Shown: in pieces, positions 33,426-41,976 of the stretch
Layout: the number at the start of each line of letters is the position of its first letter
Numbering within the stretch: position 1 is the first letter of the stretch
Source of the DNA: Nocardia sp. NRRL S-836
GTDB lineage: Bacteria > Actinomycetota > Actinomycetes > Mycobacteriales > Pseudonocardiaceae
Reading direction: 5' to 3'
Assembly: GCF_001279525.1 (NCBI RefSeq)
Contig: NZ_LGDY01000091.1
Coordinates: 831,974-895,973 of the forward strand
DNA: 64,000 nucleotides
The notes under the pieces: model-generated
Told to the model about the DNA's origin: nothing
The model's input: only the letters and a program-made list of their open reading frames with translations
Databases searched by the model: none
Program-made: the position numbers and the translations under genes

Positions 33426-35640
33426 CGGTGAACTCGGCCCTGCGCAGGGCCGAGTCCTTCGACGACGGCCCGGCGAGCAGCACGAAGTCGCCGGGCTCGA
33501 CGACCCGGTTGCCCAGCGCGTCCACGATCGAGCACGCCGACACCGGGACCTCCAGCCGCACCGTCACGCTCTCACCCGGCGCCACGTCGACCTGCCGGAA
33601 CGCCTTGAGCTCCTTGTCCGCCCAGCTGACCGACGTCACGGCGTCGCTCACGTAGACCTGCACGGTCTCGCGCGCGGGCCGCGTCCCGGTGTTGCGCACC
33701 GTGATCGAGGCCTCGACGGTCTCGTCGGGGCCCAGCACCGGCGTGACGACGTGCAGGTCGCCGTACTCGACGGTCGTGAACGACAGGCCCTCGCCGAACG
33801 CGAACGCCGGCTCCTGCGTCAGGTCGGCGTAGCGCGATCCGTGCTGGCCGCGGATCTGGTTGTAGTAGGTCGGCTGCTGGCCAGCGTGCGCCGCGAACGA
33901 GATCGGCAGCCGGCCGCTGGGCTCGATCAGGCCGTGGATCAGCTCGGCGATCGCGCGACCGCCCTGCATGCCGGGGTTCGCGGCCCAGATCAGCGCGGCG
34001 GCGTTGCGGGCGCTGTCCGGCAGAACCAGCGGCTTGGACGCGAGCAGCACCACGATGAGCGGCTTGCCGGTCTCCGCGAGCGCGTCGAGCAGCGCGATCT
34101 GACCGCCGATCAGGTCGAGCGTGGCGGTGGAGCGGCCCTCGCCGACCAGCTCGATCCGGTCGCCGACGACGGCCACCACGTGGTCGGCGTCCCGCGCGGC
34201 CGCGACCGCCTCGGCGATGAGCTCCTGGTTCGGCGGGCACGGCGCGACGATCTTCGGCCGCGGCTGGCCGTCCGGGAACGTCTCGCCCTCCGGGTCGGCT
34301 TCGAGCGTGAGGATGTCCGCCCCGCGCGCGTACGTGACCTCGGAGAACTCCTTCAGCCCGTCCAGGACCGTGGTGATCATGTCGCGCGGCTGGCCGTCGG
34401 GCAGCCAGTCGGCCTGACCGGACGAGCCGGCCCAGTCGCCGAGCTGCGTCTGCGCGTCGTCGGCGAGCGGGCCGACGAGCGCGATCCTGCCCTTTCGGAC
34501 GGGCAGCACGCCGTCGTTGCGCAGCAGCACGAGCGACCGGCGGGCCACGTCGAGGTTCAGCGCGGCGTGGTCGGCGTGGTTGATCATCGTGCGCTGGCGC
34601 TCGGTGTCGGGCCGGCGCGGGTTCTCGAACAGGCCCAGCTCGAACTTGAGCGTGAGGATCCTGGTGACGGCGCGGTCGAGGTCGGACTCGGCCAGCAGGC
34701 CCGCCTCGACGGCCTGCAGCGCGCCCTCGAAGAACTGCGGGGTCGTCATGATCATGTCGTTGCCGGCCTTCACGGCGGCAGCGGCGGCGTGGGCGTAGTC
34801 CGGCTGGACCTTCTGCTCCCACACCATGCGCCCGACGTTGTCCCAGTCGGTGATGAGCGTGCCCTGGTAGCCCCACTCGCCGCGCAGCACCTCGTCGAGC
34901 AGCCACGAGTTGACCGTGATCGGCACGCCGTCAGTGGTCTGGTAGCCGAGCATGAACGTCGCACAGCCTTCACGCGCGACCTTCTCGAACGGCGGCAGGA
35001 ACCACGACCGCAGCTTGCGCCGCGACAGGTCCGCCTCGCTCGCGTCCCGGCCGCCCTGCGTCTCCGAGTAGCCGGCGAAGTGCTTGGCGGTCGCGAGGAT
35101 CGCCGTGGAGTCGGTCAGCCCGTCGCCCTGGTAGCCGCGGACCATCGCCGCCGCGAGCTCGCCGATCAGCACCGGGTCCTCGCCGAACGTCTCGTCGACC
35201 CGGCCCCAGCGCAGGTCGCGCGCGATGCACAGCACCGGCGAGAACGTCCAGTGCACACCGGTCGTGGCCGCCTCGACCGCGGTGACCCGGGCGACCCGTT
35301 CGACGAGGGCCGGGTCCCAGGTCGCGGCCATGGCGAGCTGGGTCGGGAAGATCGTCGCGCCCTCGTGGAACGAGTGGCCGTGGATGCAGTCCTCGGCGAT
35401 GAGCAGCGGGATCCGCAGCCGCGTCCGGCTGGTGAGGTCGTGCGCGCGCAGGACACGTTCGGGTGAGGTGTGCAGGATCGAGCCCACGTGCTTGCGCAGC
35501 ACGTGGTCGTCCAGGTCCTCCCTCGAGTCCAGCTGCATCATCTGCCCGACCTTCTCGGGCAGTGTCATGCGCCTGAGCAGATCGCCGACTCGCGCGGCGA
35601 TCGGCAGGGTGGCGTCGAGGTAGGGCTGGTCCTGATCCAT
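33409..35640 (-). CDS. GH3 beta-glucosidase (cytoplasmic)
   Basis: A 743-residue glycoside hydrolase family 3 enzyme without a signal peptide, so it should act on imported oligosaccharides. The N-terminal barrel (about 1-310) shows MTLPEKVGQMMQ, the sugar-binding AEDCIHG and KHFAGYSETQGGRD, and the nucleophile Asp in YQGTLITDWDNVG. The second alpha/beta-sandwich domain (about 370-600) includes GRIALVGPLADDAQTQLGDW and the segment VGEGRSTATLDL. A fibronectin-III-like C-terminal domain (about 640-743) ends the protein. ATG 35640 has GGAG seven bases upstream; the open frame before it is the promoter. Two LacI-type palindromes upstream (35676-35689, 35716-35731) imply cellobiose-type or other glucoside control. 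Confidence 0.93.
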   Translation of the reverse strand: MDQDQPYLDATLPIAARVGDLLRRMTLPEKVGQMMQLDSREDLDDHVLRKHVGSILHTSPERVLRAHDLTSRTRLRIPLLIAEDCIHGHSFHEGATIFPTQLAMAATWDPALVERVARVTAVEAATTGVHWTFSPVLCIARDLRWGRVDETFGEDPVLIGELAAAMVRGYQGDGLTDSTAILATAKHFAGYSETQGGRDASEADLSRRKLRSWFLPPFEKVAREGCATFMLGYQTTDGVPITVNSWLLDEVLRGEWGYQGTLITDWDNVGRMVWEQKVQPDYAHAAAAAVKAGNDMIMTTPQFFEGALQAVEAGLLAESDLDRAVTRILTLKFELGLFENPRRPDTERQRTMINHADHAALNLDVARRSLVLLRNDGVLPVRKGRIALVGPLADDAQTQLGDWAGSSGQADWLPDGQPRDMITTVLDGLKEFSEVTYARGADILTLEADPEGETFPDGQPRPKIVAPCPPNQELIAEAVAAARDADHVVAVVGDRIELVGEGRSTATLDLIGGQIALLDALAETGKPLIVVLLASKPLVLPDSARNAAALIWAANPGMQGGRAIAELIHGLIEPSGRLPISFAAHAGQQPTYYNQIRGQHGSRYADLTQEPAFAFGEGLSFTTVEYGDLHVVTPVLGPDETVEASITVRNTGTRPARETVQVYVSDAVTSVSWADKELKAFRQVDVAPGESVTVRLEVPVSACSIVDALGNRVVEPGDFVLLAGPSSKDSALRRAEFTVKSPC

Positions 35641-35675
35641 GTGGTCTCCGGAAGGGCTCGTGCTGCGGCGACGTG

Positions 35676-35689
35676 TGGGAGCGCTCTCA
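35676..35689. promoter_or_regulatory. CebR-like (LacI-family) operator
   Basis: TGGGAGCGCTCTCA differs at one base from the palindrome TGGGAGCGCTCCCA bound by CebR, the cellobiose-responsive LacI-family repressor of streptomycetes. It is 36 bases upstream of the GH3 beta-glucosidase start on the minus strand, a good place for repression released by cello-oligosaccharides. No LacI-type gene is in the window. Confidence 0.7.
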
Positions 35690-35715
35690 CACAAGTATAT
35701 GAAACCGGTACCGCG

Positions 35716-35731
35716 TGGAAGCGGTTTTCCA
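35716..35731. promoter_or_regulatory. Second LacI-type palindrome upstream of the beta-glucosidase gene
   Basis: TGGAA and TTCCA arms enclose GCGGTT, giving a 16-base near-palindrome 40 bases (centre to centre) from the CebR-like box. It resembles half-sites of LacI/GalR operators. It could allow a second repressor or looping. It also lies between the beta-glucosidase gene and the lipoprotein gene end. Confidence 0.4.
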
Positions 35732-35836
35732 GATTCCGGTACAAACGGATCGGTCCAGGAGAAGCCGAACAGGACAAACCGACCGCTGCCGCGACCGTTT
35801 GGTCGCCGCCGGAGGCCGCAGGGGCCGCGGGGAGGG

Positions 35837-36340
35837 TTAGCGGGTGGCCTTCCCGCCGGTCGGGGAGATCGCGAACCAGCGCCCCTCCGCACCGTGACCG
35901 GTCGCGTCGCCGGCCTGTTCGTCGTCGACGAAGCGGTAGACCGGGTGCCCGGCGATGGTGACCTGCTCGAGCCCGTCGGGCCGCTGCACCGTGCCCAGGA
36001 GCGACCTCTCGACGCCGGTCGCCTCGATCTTGCCGCCCCGTGCCAGCAGTGGCGCCCAGACGAGCGTGCACTCCGGTTCGAGGCAGGTCGACCTCGGCGG
36101 GTTCGTGCCGTCCTGGGTGTTGAGGTAGAGCGTGTAGTGCTCGCGGTCGGCGACGACGGGGCCGACCGCGGGCGACTGCTCCACCCGCAGGGTCGCGACG
36201 TCCCCCGGCGGGACGGCCGCGGGGCCGGAGGCCGTCTCCTCGGGGGTGGCCGTGTCGTGGTCCTGGTCCGCGTTCCCGGTGCTGGTGCAGGCGCTCAGGG
36301 TCATCAGGGCGAAGACGAGGAAAACGACGAATCGGCTCAC
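35837..36340 (-). CDS. Lipoprotein of the secreted-repeat (Yx[FWY]xxD) family
   Basis: A 167-residue lipoprotein: signal peptide with lipobox TLSAC (Cys at about residue 18), a low-complexity Thr/Glu/Pro spacer, then the conserved repeat unit seen in actinomycete lipoproteins: EHYTLYLNTQDGTNPPRSTCLEPECTLVWAPLL (written here in parts: YTLYLNTQDG, CLEPECTLVWAPLL) and a partner copy HPVYRFVDDEQAGDATGHG. Two Cys in CLEPEC may pair. Function in the family is unknown, with redox or copper-related roles proposed for some. The gene is read after the membrane protein gene at 36389 on the same strand (48-base gap). Confidence 0.8.
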   Translation of the reverse strand: MSRFVVFLVFALMTLSACTSTGNADQDHDTATPEETASGPAAVPPGDVATLRVEQSPAVGPVVADREHYTLYLNTQDGTNPPRSTCLEPECTLVWAPLLARGGKIEATGVERSLLGTVQRPDGLEQVTIAGHPVYRFVDDEQAGDATGHGAEGRWFAISPTGGKATR

Positions 36341-36388
36341 GCAGGGGGTTACGGACGGACCGCCACGACAGTTCAGCGCGCGTGGCGG

Positions 36389-37813
36389 TCACCAGAGGAA
36401 GATCATCCGCAGGAAGCTGACGACCAGGAACAGTCCGGGCACCAGCAGCAGGACCCTGCCGTAGATCGCGAGCTGGTGGCTGCTGGTCCGCACGCTCAGC
36501 CCCCGCCGGTGCGCCCCGACCGCGCCCAGCGCCTCCTGCACCGCGCGGGCGACGAAGAACGCGGGCCTGGTGGTCCGCTGCTTCTCGCCGGGGAACGGCC
36601 CCACCTCCCGCACCTGCGGTTCCCAGTCCGGCCCGAACGCCACGACGGCCGAGGTCCACTTCGGCTCGTCCACGAACCTCCCGAGCGGTTTCGGCAGGCG
36701 CGTCTCCAGCTTCCGCACGAGGTGGGGCCGCCCGCCGGGGATCAGCAGCACGAGCTTGCCCGGCGGGTGCGTGGCGCACGCCTGGTCGACCTCCCACCAC
36801 ACCCCGTCACCGTCACCGAGCCGCAGCACGATGAGCTGGGCCAGTTCCATCAGCTCAAGCACGCCCGCCTGCCACTCGTCGCCGGGCAGGTAGAACCGCG
36901 CCGCACCGAGCTTGGGCAGCGGCTCTCCGGGGATCCCCACGGCGACAACCGGCCCGAACGCCCCCAACGCGCCGATGAGCTGCTCCTCGCGCGAAAGGAT
37001 GCTGACCATGCCCGTCCACGCCGTCTCGGTCTGCCCGTCGACGACCGCGGCCTCCTGGTCGTCGCCGAAGTCGCGCAGGTACAGCACCGGTCTGCGCCAG
37101 TCGGCCCGCACCGCCTGCGCCGCACCCCGCACCGCCCTCGGCCGCGAGTACCGCAGCACGAGGTAGGCGATGGGCAGACCGACCACGCCGCCCGCGAGGA
37201 ACAGCCCCCGCACCGCCCACGGGAGCTCGTTGGTCCTCGTCGCCGCGACCACCGCGACGAACCCGGCCACCAGCAGCACGTACCCGGCACCGGTGACGAC
37301 GAGGAACACCGGCCGTTGCCACACGGGCCGCTCCGGCACGAGCCGGCTGACGACCTCGACGACGTCGGCGTTGACCGCCCTGCGCTGACGCCGCAGCAGC
37401 ACCGCGGCGACGCCGAACACCGCGGCAACCACCAGCCACGGCATGGCGCGCGCACCCGACTCCTCGGACTCCGCGTCGAGCAACGCCTGGTCGTCCGGGA
37501 TCTCCTCGGACACGTCGTTGGCGTGGCTCCGCGCCCGCTCGAACCTGCCCTTCTCCGCGAGGTCCGCGGCGAGCGAGGTGGAGACGTGGGCCGAACCGCC
37601 GCTGGGGTGGTGCCCGTCGAACCAGTCGTCTACGGCCCGGATCTCCGCGACGTCCTTCCGGTCGATCGCGGCGCCCAGGGCGGCGGCCTGGGCGGGCGCG
37701 TCGTGGAAGCCGGCACTCTTGCGCAGGTCGGTGCCCGCCGTGAACGCCAGCAGCAGGGCGATGTAGCCGAGGACGACGGCCGCCGCGGTGATGATCCTGC
37801 TCCAGGTGCGCAC
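36389..37813 (-). CDS. Membrane protein of unknown function with a YLRDF / nucleotide-binding-like core
   Basis: A 474-residue protein that I do not recognise by name. Hydrophobic segments lie near residues 7-27, 124-140, 168-190, 202-222 and at the C-terminus (about 450-470). Between them, about 235-420, is a soluble domain with RPVLYLRDFGDD, GPVVAVGIPGEPLPKLGAARFYL, LMELAQLIVLRLGDGDGVWWEVDQA and KLVLLIPGG. The alternation of strands and acidic residues, with a WE near the end, recalls TIR/SEFIR-like folds found in bacterial membrane proteins, but I cannot confirm that. ATG 37813. It precedes the lipoprotein gene and follows a related shorter gene (37882-38766), so the two probably arose by duplication. 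Confidence 0.75.
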   Translation of the reverse strand: MRTWSRIITAAAVVLGYIALLLAFTAGTDLRKSAGFHDAPAQAAALGAAIDRKDVAEIRAVDDWFDGHHPSGGSAHVSTSLAADLAEKGRFERARSHANDVSEEIPDDQALLDAESEESGARAMPWLVVAAVFGVAAVLLRRQRRAVNADVVEVVSRLVPERPVWQRPVFLVVTGAGYVLLVAGFVAVVAATRTNELPWAVRGLFLAGGVVGLPIAYLVLRYSRPRAVRGAAQAVRADWRRPVLYLRDFGDDQEAAVVDGQTETAWTGMVSILSREEQLIGALGAFGPVVAVGIPGEPLPKLGAARFYLPGDEWQAGVLELMELAQLIVLRLGDGDGVWWEVDQACATHPPGKLVLLIPGGRPHLVRKLETRLPKPLGRFVDEPKWTSAVVAFGPDWEPQVREVGPFPGEKQRTTRPAFFVARAVQEALGAVGAHRRGLSVRTSSHQLAIYGRVLLLVPGLFLVVSFLRMIFLW

Positions 37814-37881
37814 GGCCAGATCTGATCACGCCGGGACGGGCGGTCGTTCGGTTTCGAACACGGATCGCCCGTTAGGCCGTG

Positions 37882-38766
37882 TCACCGGTCGACGAACAGC
37901 CGAAGGACGTGGAGGGCGAGAACCGCGGCCGAAAGCAGGGGCACCACCTTGCCGAAGCTGGCCAGCACGCCGATGTTGGTCCTCGTGGTCATGCCGTGGT
38001 TGGTGATGCCGACGCGGCGCAGCGCGGACTGCAGAGCGCGCGTGACGTGGTAGGCCGGTGAGGCGAGTGCCTTCTCCTCGCCGGGGTCCGCGCAGTCACC
38101 GGGCATCAGCAGGACGAGCTTGCCCGGTGGCTGGGTGGTTCGTGCCTCCTCGACCTCCCACCACAGTCCCGTGCCGGGTCCGAGCCTGAGCACGATCAGC
38201 CGGCACAGCCCCATCAGCTCGCGCACGCCGGACTTCCAGTCGTCGTCCGGCAGGTAGAACCGCGCCGCACCGAGGCGCGGCAGCCGTTCGCCCGGCCGGC
38301 CCACCGCGATCACCGGGCCGAGCGCCCGCAGTCCGCTGACCAGCAAGAAGACCGGCCGTCGCCAGACCGGCCTGCGCGGTGTGTACCGGGTGGCCACGGC
38401 CTCGGCGTTGGCTGCGCGTCGGTGGAGCGGGAGCGCGATCGCGGCGGCGGCCAGCGGTGTCTCGACGAGCAGGCGTGGTGTGGCTCGCCGCCAGGACGCC
38501 GCACCGTCCTCGGCGAGTTTTCGCTGGTCTTCCGCGACCTCGGCGTCCACGTCGGCGAGGTGGCCGCGAGCTCCGGCGAGGTCGCCGTGCTCCGCGTCAT
38601 GGGTGGCGCCGACGATCGAGGAGATCGACTTGCTGCCACCGGGGGCGTTGTCGAGGAACCAGTCGTACACCGGCCGGAGCTCGCTGCCCTGGTCGAGCGC
38701 CGTGCGGAACGCGGCCACCCAGGCCGCCGGCCGACCTCCGCCGGGCCCTCGCCACGGCGTGATCAA
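37882..38766 (-). CDS. Shortened relative of the adjacent membrane protein, probably decaying
   Basis: As read from TTG 38766, 294 residues; GTG 38718 is an alternative. It matches the neighbouring 36389-37813 product over RPVWRRPVFLLVSG, then jumps directly to LRALGPVIAVGRPGERLPRLGAARFYL. About 105 residues present in the neighbour (two membrane segments and the YLRDF motif) are missing in frame, and about 45 residues are also missing nearer the C-terminus. The N-terminal membrane segment is absent: similarity starts mid-protein, five bases after the TetR stop. The remaining core (LIVLRLGPGTGLWWEVEEA, KLVLLMPGD) is well kept and the frame is open, so it may still be expressed, but a normal function is doubtful. 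Confidence 0.55.
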   Translation of the reverse strand: MITPWRGPGGGRPAAWVAAFRTALDQGSELRPVYDWFLDNAPGGSKSISSIVGATHDAEHGDLAGARGHLADVDAEVAEDQRKLAEDGAASWRRATPRLLVETPLAAAAIALPLHRRAANAEAVATRYTPRRPVWRRPVFLLVSGLRALGPVIAVGRPGERLPRLGAARFYLPDDDWKSGVRELMGLCRLIVLRLGPGTGLWWEVEEARTTQPPGKLVLLMPGDCADPGEEKALASPAYHVTRALQSALRRVGITNHGMTTRTNIGVLASFGKVVPLLSAAVLALHVLRLFVDR

Positions 38767-38770
38767 CCGG

Positions 38771-39388
38771 CTACGGCCGGGTGATCGCCGCCAGCACCAG
38801 CTCCCGGATCTCCGCCGCGATCTCCTCCACCGCGAGCGGCGGCTGGTGCGCCTGCCACTCCCGCAGCAGCCCGGTGATCGCCCCCACCAGTGCGATGGCC
38901 GTGAGCCGGTACGACCGCTGCGGCGCGACCCCGGCGGCAGCGGCGCGCAGGGCCTCGGACTCGATGAACTCCGCCCACGTGTTCACCCAGCGGACGTGCT
39001 GGCGTTCGACCTCCGCGTTCACGCCGACCGCCTCCACGTAGTTCAGGCGGGGGGCGCGCGGGTCGGCGGTCACGCTGCGCACGAACACGTCGAGCAGGGT
39101 CGTCACCCGTGTGGTGAGGTCGTCGGACTCCAGGCGGGACAGGGCGGCGCGGACGCGGTCGAACGCCGTGGCGTTGATCAGGTCGTGCAGCTCGCGGAGG
39201 AGGTCCTCCTTGGCGGTGAACTCCTCGTAGAAGGTGCGGGTGGAGACGCCGGCCTCCGTGCACAGCTCGGAGATCTTGGTGGCGGCGAAGCCCGTGGTGG
39301 TGAACAGGGCCAGGCCGGCCTGCAGCAGGCGCGCGCGGCGTTCGGCGCGGCGTTGCTCGGGGGCGACGCCGGCGTAGGCACGGGCCAC
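38771..39388 (-). CDS. TetR-family transcriptional regulator
   Basis: A 205-residue TetR/AcrR-type repressor. The N-terminal helix-turn-helix (about 18-65) reads LLQAGLALFTTTGFAATKISELCTEAGVSTRTFYEEFTAKEDLL (in parts: ALFTTTGFAATKISELCTEA, GVSTRTFYEEFTAKEDLL). The remainder is the helical ligand domain. It starts with GTG 39388. The gap upstream (39389-39476) has AT-rich ACATTATGG and could carry its own operator. Downstream is the shortened membrane protein. The target is unknown; no divergent transporter is adjacent, the upstream neighbour being the VanY-like peptidase on the same strand. Confidence 0.9.
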   Translation of the reverse strand: MARAYAGVAPEQRRAERRARLLQAGLALFTTTGFAATKISELCTEAGVSTRTFYEEFTAKEDLLRELHDLINATAFDRVRAALSRLESDDLTTRVTTLLDVFVRSVTADPRAPRLNYVEAVGVNAEVERQHVRWVNTWAEFIESEALRAAAAGVAPQRSYRLTAIALVGAITGLLREWQAHQPPLAVEEIAAEIRELVLAAITRP

Positions 39389-39476
39389 GGCTGCTCCGAT
39401 CCGGTAATGGACGTTGTCACATTATGGCCGTGCAACCTCACGCGCACACCAGGCGTCTATACCTTTACCGGGACGA

Positions 39477-40061
39477 TCAGCTGCCCGTCGCGCTCGGAAC
39501 GAGGGCGGGGCAGCCACCGGTGGAGTAGCCGGCGTTGTACTCGAAATGCCACTGCTCGTTTTCGTAACGGCGGCACCAGCCGAGGGTGCCGCCGTTTTTC
39601 TCGATCCATTTCGCGGATTCGATCGGCTGGATGTCGATCGCGAATCCGAGCACGTGCATCGACTTGTCCGGCGGCAGCACGTACCGGCCGGCGAGCTCTG
39701 CGGTGCCGAGCCGGGTGACCGCCTCGTCGAACTCCTTCTGCTGTTGCTGGCGGCTGCGCTTGCCGTCGTTCAGGCAGAGCGTCACGCCCTGCGAGGTTGC
39801 CTTGGCGCGCAACGACTTCCACGCCTGGAGCACGTCGGCGCGCAGGCCGTCGGGTGCCTCGTCGAGGTAGCGGGCGTCGATCGGGCAGGGCGGCCCGGAG
39901 GGTGGCCCGGGGACCTCCTCGTACACCGCGAGCGGCTTTCCCGCGTGCCGGTCGAACACGAGCGTCAATCTGCCCAGGTAACCCAGCGCGGCGCCGGTGG
40001 AAACCACGAGTGTGACGATCAGCAACACGCCGAACACGACGCGTCTGGAGGTCTTGGACAT
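39477..40061 (-). CDS. VanY-like D-alanyl-D-alanine carboxypeptidase
   Basis: A 194-residue peptidase of family M15B with an N-terminal membrane segment (about 9-30) that anchors it outside the membrane. Zinc ligands and active site are intact: SMHVLGFAIDI (His and Asp) and EQWHFEY (base Glu-region and third ligand His). NDGKRSRQQQQKEFDEAV is also typical. It would trim the terminal D-Ala of peptidoglycan stem peptides. There is no VanHAX or VanRS gene here, so this looks like a housekeeping wall-remodelling enzyme rather than a resistance gene. ATG 40061. Four Cys residues may form disulfides. Confidence 0.88.
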   Translation of the reverse strand: MSKTSRRVVFGVLLIVTLVVSTGAALGYLGRLTLVFDRHAGKPLAVYEEVPGPPSGPPCPIDARYLDEAPDGLRADVLQAWKSLRAKATSQGVTLCLNDGKRSRQQQQKEFDEAVTRLGTAELAGRYVLPPDKSMHVLGFAIDIQPIESAKWIEKNGGTLGWCRRYENEQWHFEYNAGYSTGGCPALVPSATGS

Positions 40062-40297
40062 GATTTCGATAATACGGGTCGTCCGTCATCGGCCGGTAAC
40101 ACCCGCTCGACGGCCTTGTCCCGACGAGGTGGCGCAGAACACAGCCGTTCGGTCCGGTCACGCTTTCGGCGCAGCGGCGGAATGTGATCGGTGAACGGAT
40201 CCTGGCCCCTTTCGTGGCGACGATTCGTGGTGGCAACATCTGCGGCGGCCGAGAACCGGCCCGATTTTTGCAGAAGGTCTCAGGAGGACCCGTTTCG

Positions 40298-40687
40298 ATG
40301 TCCGCGCGCATTTTCGCGTTCGTTGCTCTGTTCGTGTCGCTGTGCACGGTCGCCGGTACCGCACAGGCGGCACCACGGCGTGACGACACCGCTCTCGTGC
40401 TCAAGGTCCAGTACTCCGACGTGGCGGGCAACGCCGTCAAGGCAACCATCCTGACCTGCGGAAGTGCTGATGACCACCCGCGCGGGGCGCAGGCCTGCGC
40501 GGCGCTCGCCGCCACCCGTGCCGACCTCGGCGCGATGGCGAGCGACGACCGGGCGTGCACCTTCGTGTACGCACCCGTCGAGGTGTCGATGTTCGGATTC
40601 TGGCGCGGCCACCCCGTCGCCCAGGTCCGCACGTTCCCGAACTCGTGCGTGATGTCGGCGCACACCGGTGCCTTGTTCGATTTCTAG
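40298..40687 (+). CDS. Subtilisin inhibitor-like secreted protein (SSI family)
   Basis: A 129-residue secreted serine-protease inhibitor. The signal peptide ends at TAQA-AP (about residue 25). The mature chain keeps the four Cys of SSI (ILTCGS, QACAAL, RACTF, NSCVM) and its later motifs VYAPVEV, GFWRGHPV and the C-terminal TGALFDF. By alignment with the SSI reactive loop (Cys-Pro-Met-Val-Tyr), the P1 residue here is Phe in CTFVY, suggesting inhibition of chymotrypsin- or subtilisin-like enzymes. ATG 40298 has a perfect AGGAGGA ten bases upstream. A hairpin follows the stop (40696-40743). SSI proteins are a marker of filamentous actinomycetes. Confidence 0.9.
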   Translation: MSARIFAFVALFVSLCTVAGTAQAAPRRDDTALVLKVQYSDVAGNAVKATILTCGSADDHPRGAQACAALAATRADLGAMASDDRACTFVYAPVEVSMFGFWRGHPVAQVRTFPNSCVMSAHTGALFDF

Positions 40688-40695
40688 GCACCACC

Positions 40696-40743
40696 GAGAA
40701 TGCCGGGGTGGGGCGCGGCAGGGGCGTCCCACCCCGCATTTTC
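40696..40743 (+). terminator. Intrinsic terminator after the SSI gene
   Basis: Arms CGGGGTGGG (40704-40712) and CCCACCCCG (40728-40736), extended by GAGAATGC against CATTTTC with a bulge and a mismatch. The 3' arm runs into ATTTTC, giving a short U-tract. It starts nine bases after the SSI stop. Confidence 0.7.
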
Positions 40744-40807
40744 GGCCACCCGGAATGGGGGTCAGTTCGGATGGCGGCTGGTCGCGACCCTGTGCGAGGG
40801 TGTGATC

Positions 40808-41905
40808 ATGGCCGCCACCCCGCGCTTCCCACTGCTGTCCTGGACGACCATCGCCCCCGCGCTCGGCGTGCTCGTGCTCGCCCTGACGTGGGGACGTGAC
40901 CTCGCACCGGTGATGGTCGGCCTCGTCGCGGTGGTCCTCGCCGCCACCGTTCTCGCCGCCGTGCACCACGCCGAGGTCGTCGCCCTGCGGGTGGGGGAGC
41001 CGTTCGGCTCGCTGGTCCTCGCGGTGGCCGTGACGATCATCGAGGTGGCGCTGATCGTCACGCTGATGGCCTCCGGCGGACCGGACGCGTCCTCGCTCGC
41101 ACGCGACACCGTGTTCGCCGCGGTCATGATCACCACGAACGGCATCGTCGGCATCGCGCTGCTGCTCGGCGCCCTCAAGCACGGCACGACGCTGTTCAAC
41201 GCGGAGGGCAGCGGCGGCGCGCTCGCCACGGTCATCACGCTGGCGACGCTGACGCTGGTGCTGCCCGCCTTCACGACGAGCACGCCCGGCCCCGAGTTCT
41301 CCGGCCCGCAGCTCGCGTTCGCCGCCTTCGCCTCCCTGGCCCTGTACGCGATGTTCGTCTTCACCCAGACCGTGCGGCACCGGGACTTCTTCCTCCCGGT
41401 GACCGAGGACGGCGTGATCGAGTCCGAGGAGCACGCCGAGGCGCCGACCGGTCGTGCCGCCCTCGCGTCACTGGGCCTGCTGCTCGTCGCGCTGATCGCC
41501 GTCGTCGGCCTCGCCAAGATCGAGTCACCGGCCATCGAGGCGGGGGTGAAGGCGGCCGGCTTCCCGCCGTCGTTCGTCGGTGTCGTCATCGCACTGCTCG
41601 TGCTGCTGCCCGAGACCATCGCCGCGGCGCGTGCCGCGTTGCGCGACCGCATCCAGACCAGCCTCAACCTCGGCTACGGCTCGGCGATCGCGAGCATCGG
41701 CCTGACGATCCCGACCATCGCGCTGACGACCGTGTGGCTCGACGGCCCGCTGCTGCTCGGCCTCGGCCCGATGCAGATGATCCTGTTGCTGCTCACGGTC
41801 CTGGTCAGCGTCCTGACGGTGGTGCCCGGCCGTGCGACCCGGCTGCAGGGCGGTGTGCACCTGGTGCTGCTGGCGGCGTTCCTGTTCCTGGCCGTGAACC
41901 CGTAG
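40808..41905 (+). CDS. ChaA-type calcium/proton (Na+/H+) antiporter
   Basis: A 365-residue cation antiporter of the CaCA superfamily with about 11 membrane segments. The two inverted ion-binding alpha repeats are visible, with the essential acidic residue in each: LAVAVTIIEVALIVTLM and VIALLVLLPETIAAARAALR. An acidic cytoplasmic loop (EDGVIESEEHAEAP) lies between the halves. It probably exports Ca2+ or Na+/K+ in exchange for protons at the cytoplasmic membrane. ATG 40808; GTG 40802 is in frame two codons before. It stands alone between the SSI and lipase genes. Confidence 0.92.
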   Translation: MAATPRFPLLSWTTIAPALGVLVLALTWGRDLAPVMVGLVAVVLAATVLAAVHHAEVVALRVGEPFGSLVLAVAVTIIEVALIVTLMASGGPDASSLARDTVFAAVMITTNGIVGIALLLGALKHGTTLFNAEGSGGALATVITLATLTLVLPAFTTSTPGPEFSGPQLAFAAFASLALYAMFVFTQTVRHRDFFLPVTEDGVIESEEHAEAPTGRAALASLGLLLVALIAVVGLAKIESPAIEAGVKAAGFPPSFVGVVIALLVLLPETIAAARAALRDRIQTSLNLGYGSAIASIGLTIPTIALTTVWLDGPLLLGLGPMQMILLLLTVLVSVLTVVPGRATRLQGGVHLVLLAAFLFLAVNP

Positions 41906-41976
41906 GCCTGCGCCGCAACCTTCGGAATCCATGAAGTGAAAACCGCTGTTGCCACATTGCGACGTTCGGCCCTACC

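Noticed and set aside
39477..40061. Calling the VanY-like peptidase part of a vancomycin-resistance cluster.
   Set aside because: No VanR/S, VanH, VanA or VanX gene is near; M15B carboxypeptidases are common in actinomycetes.
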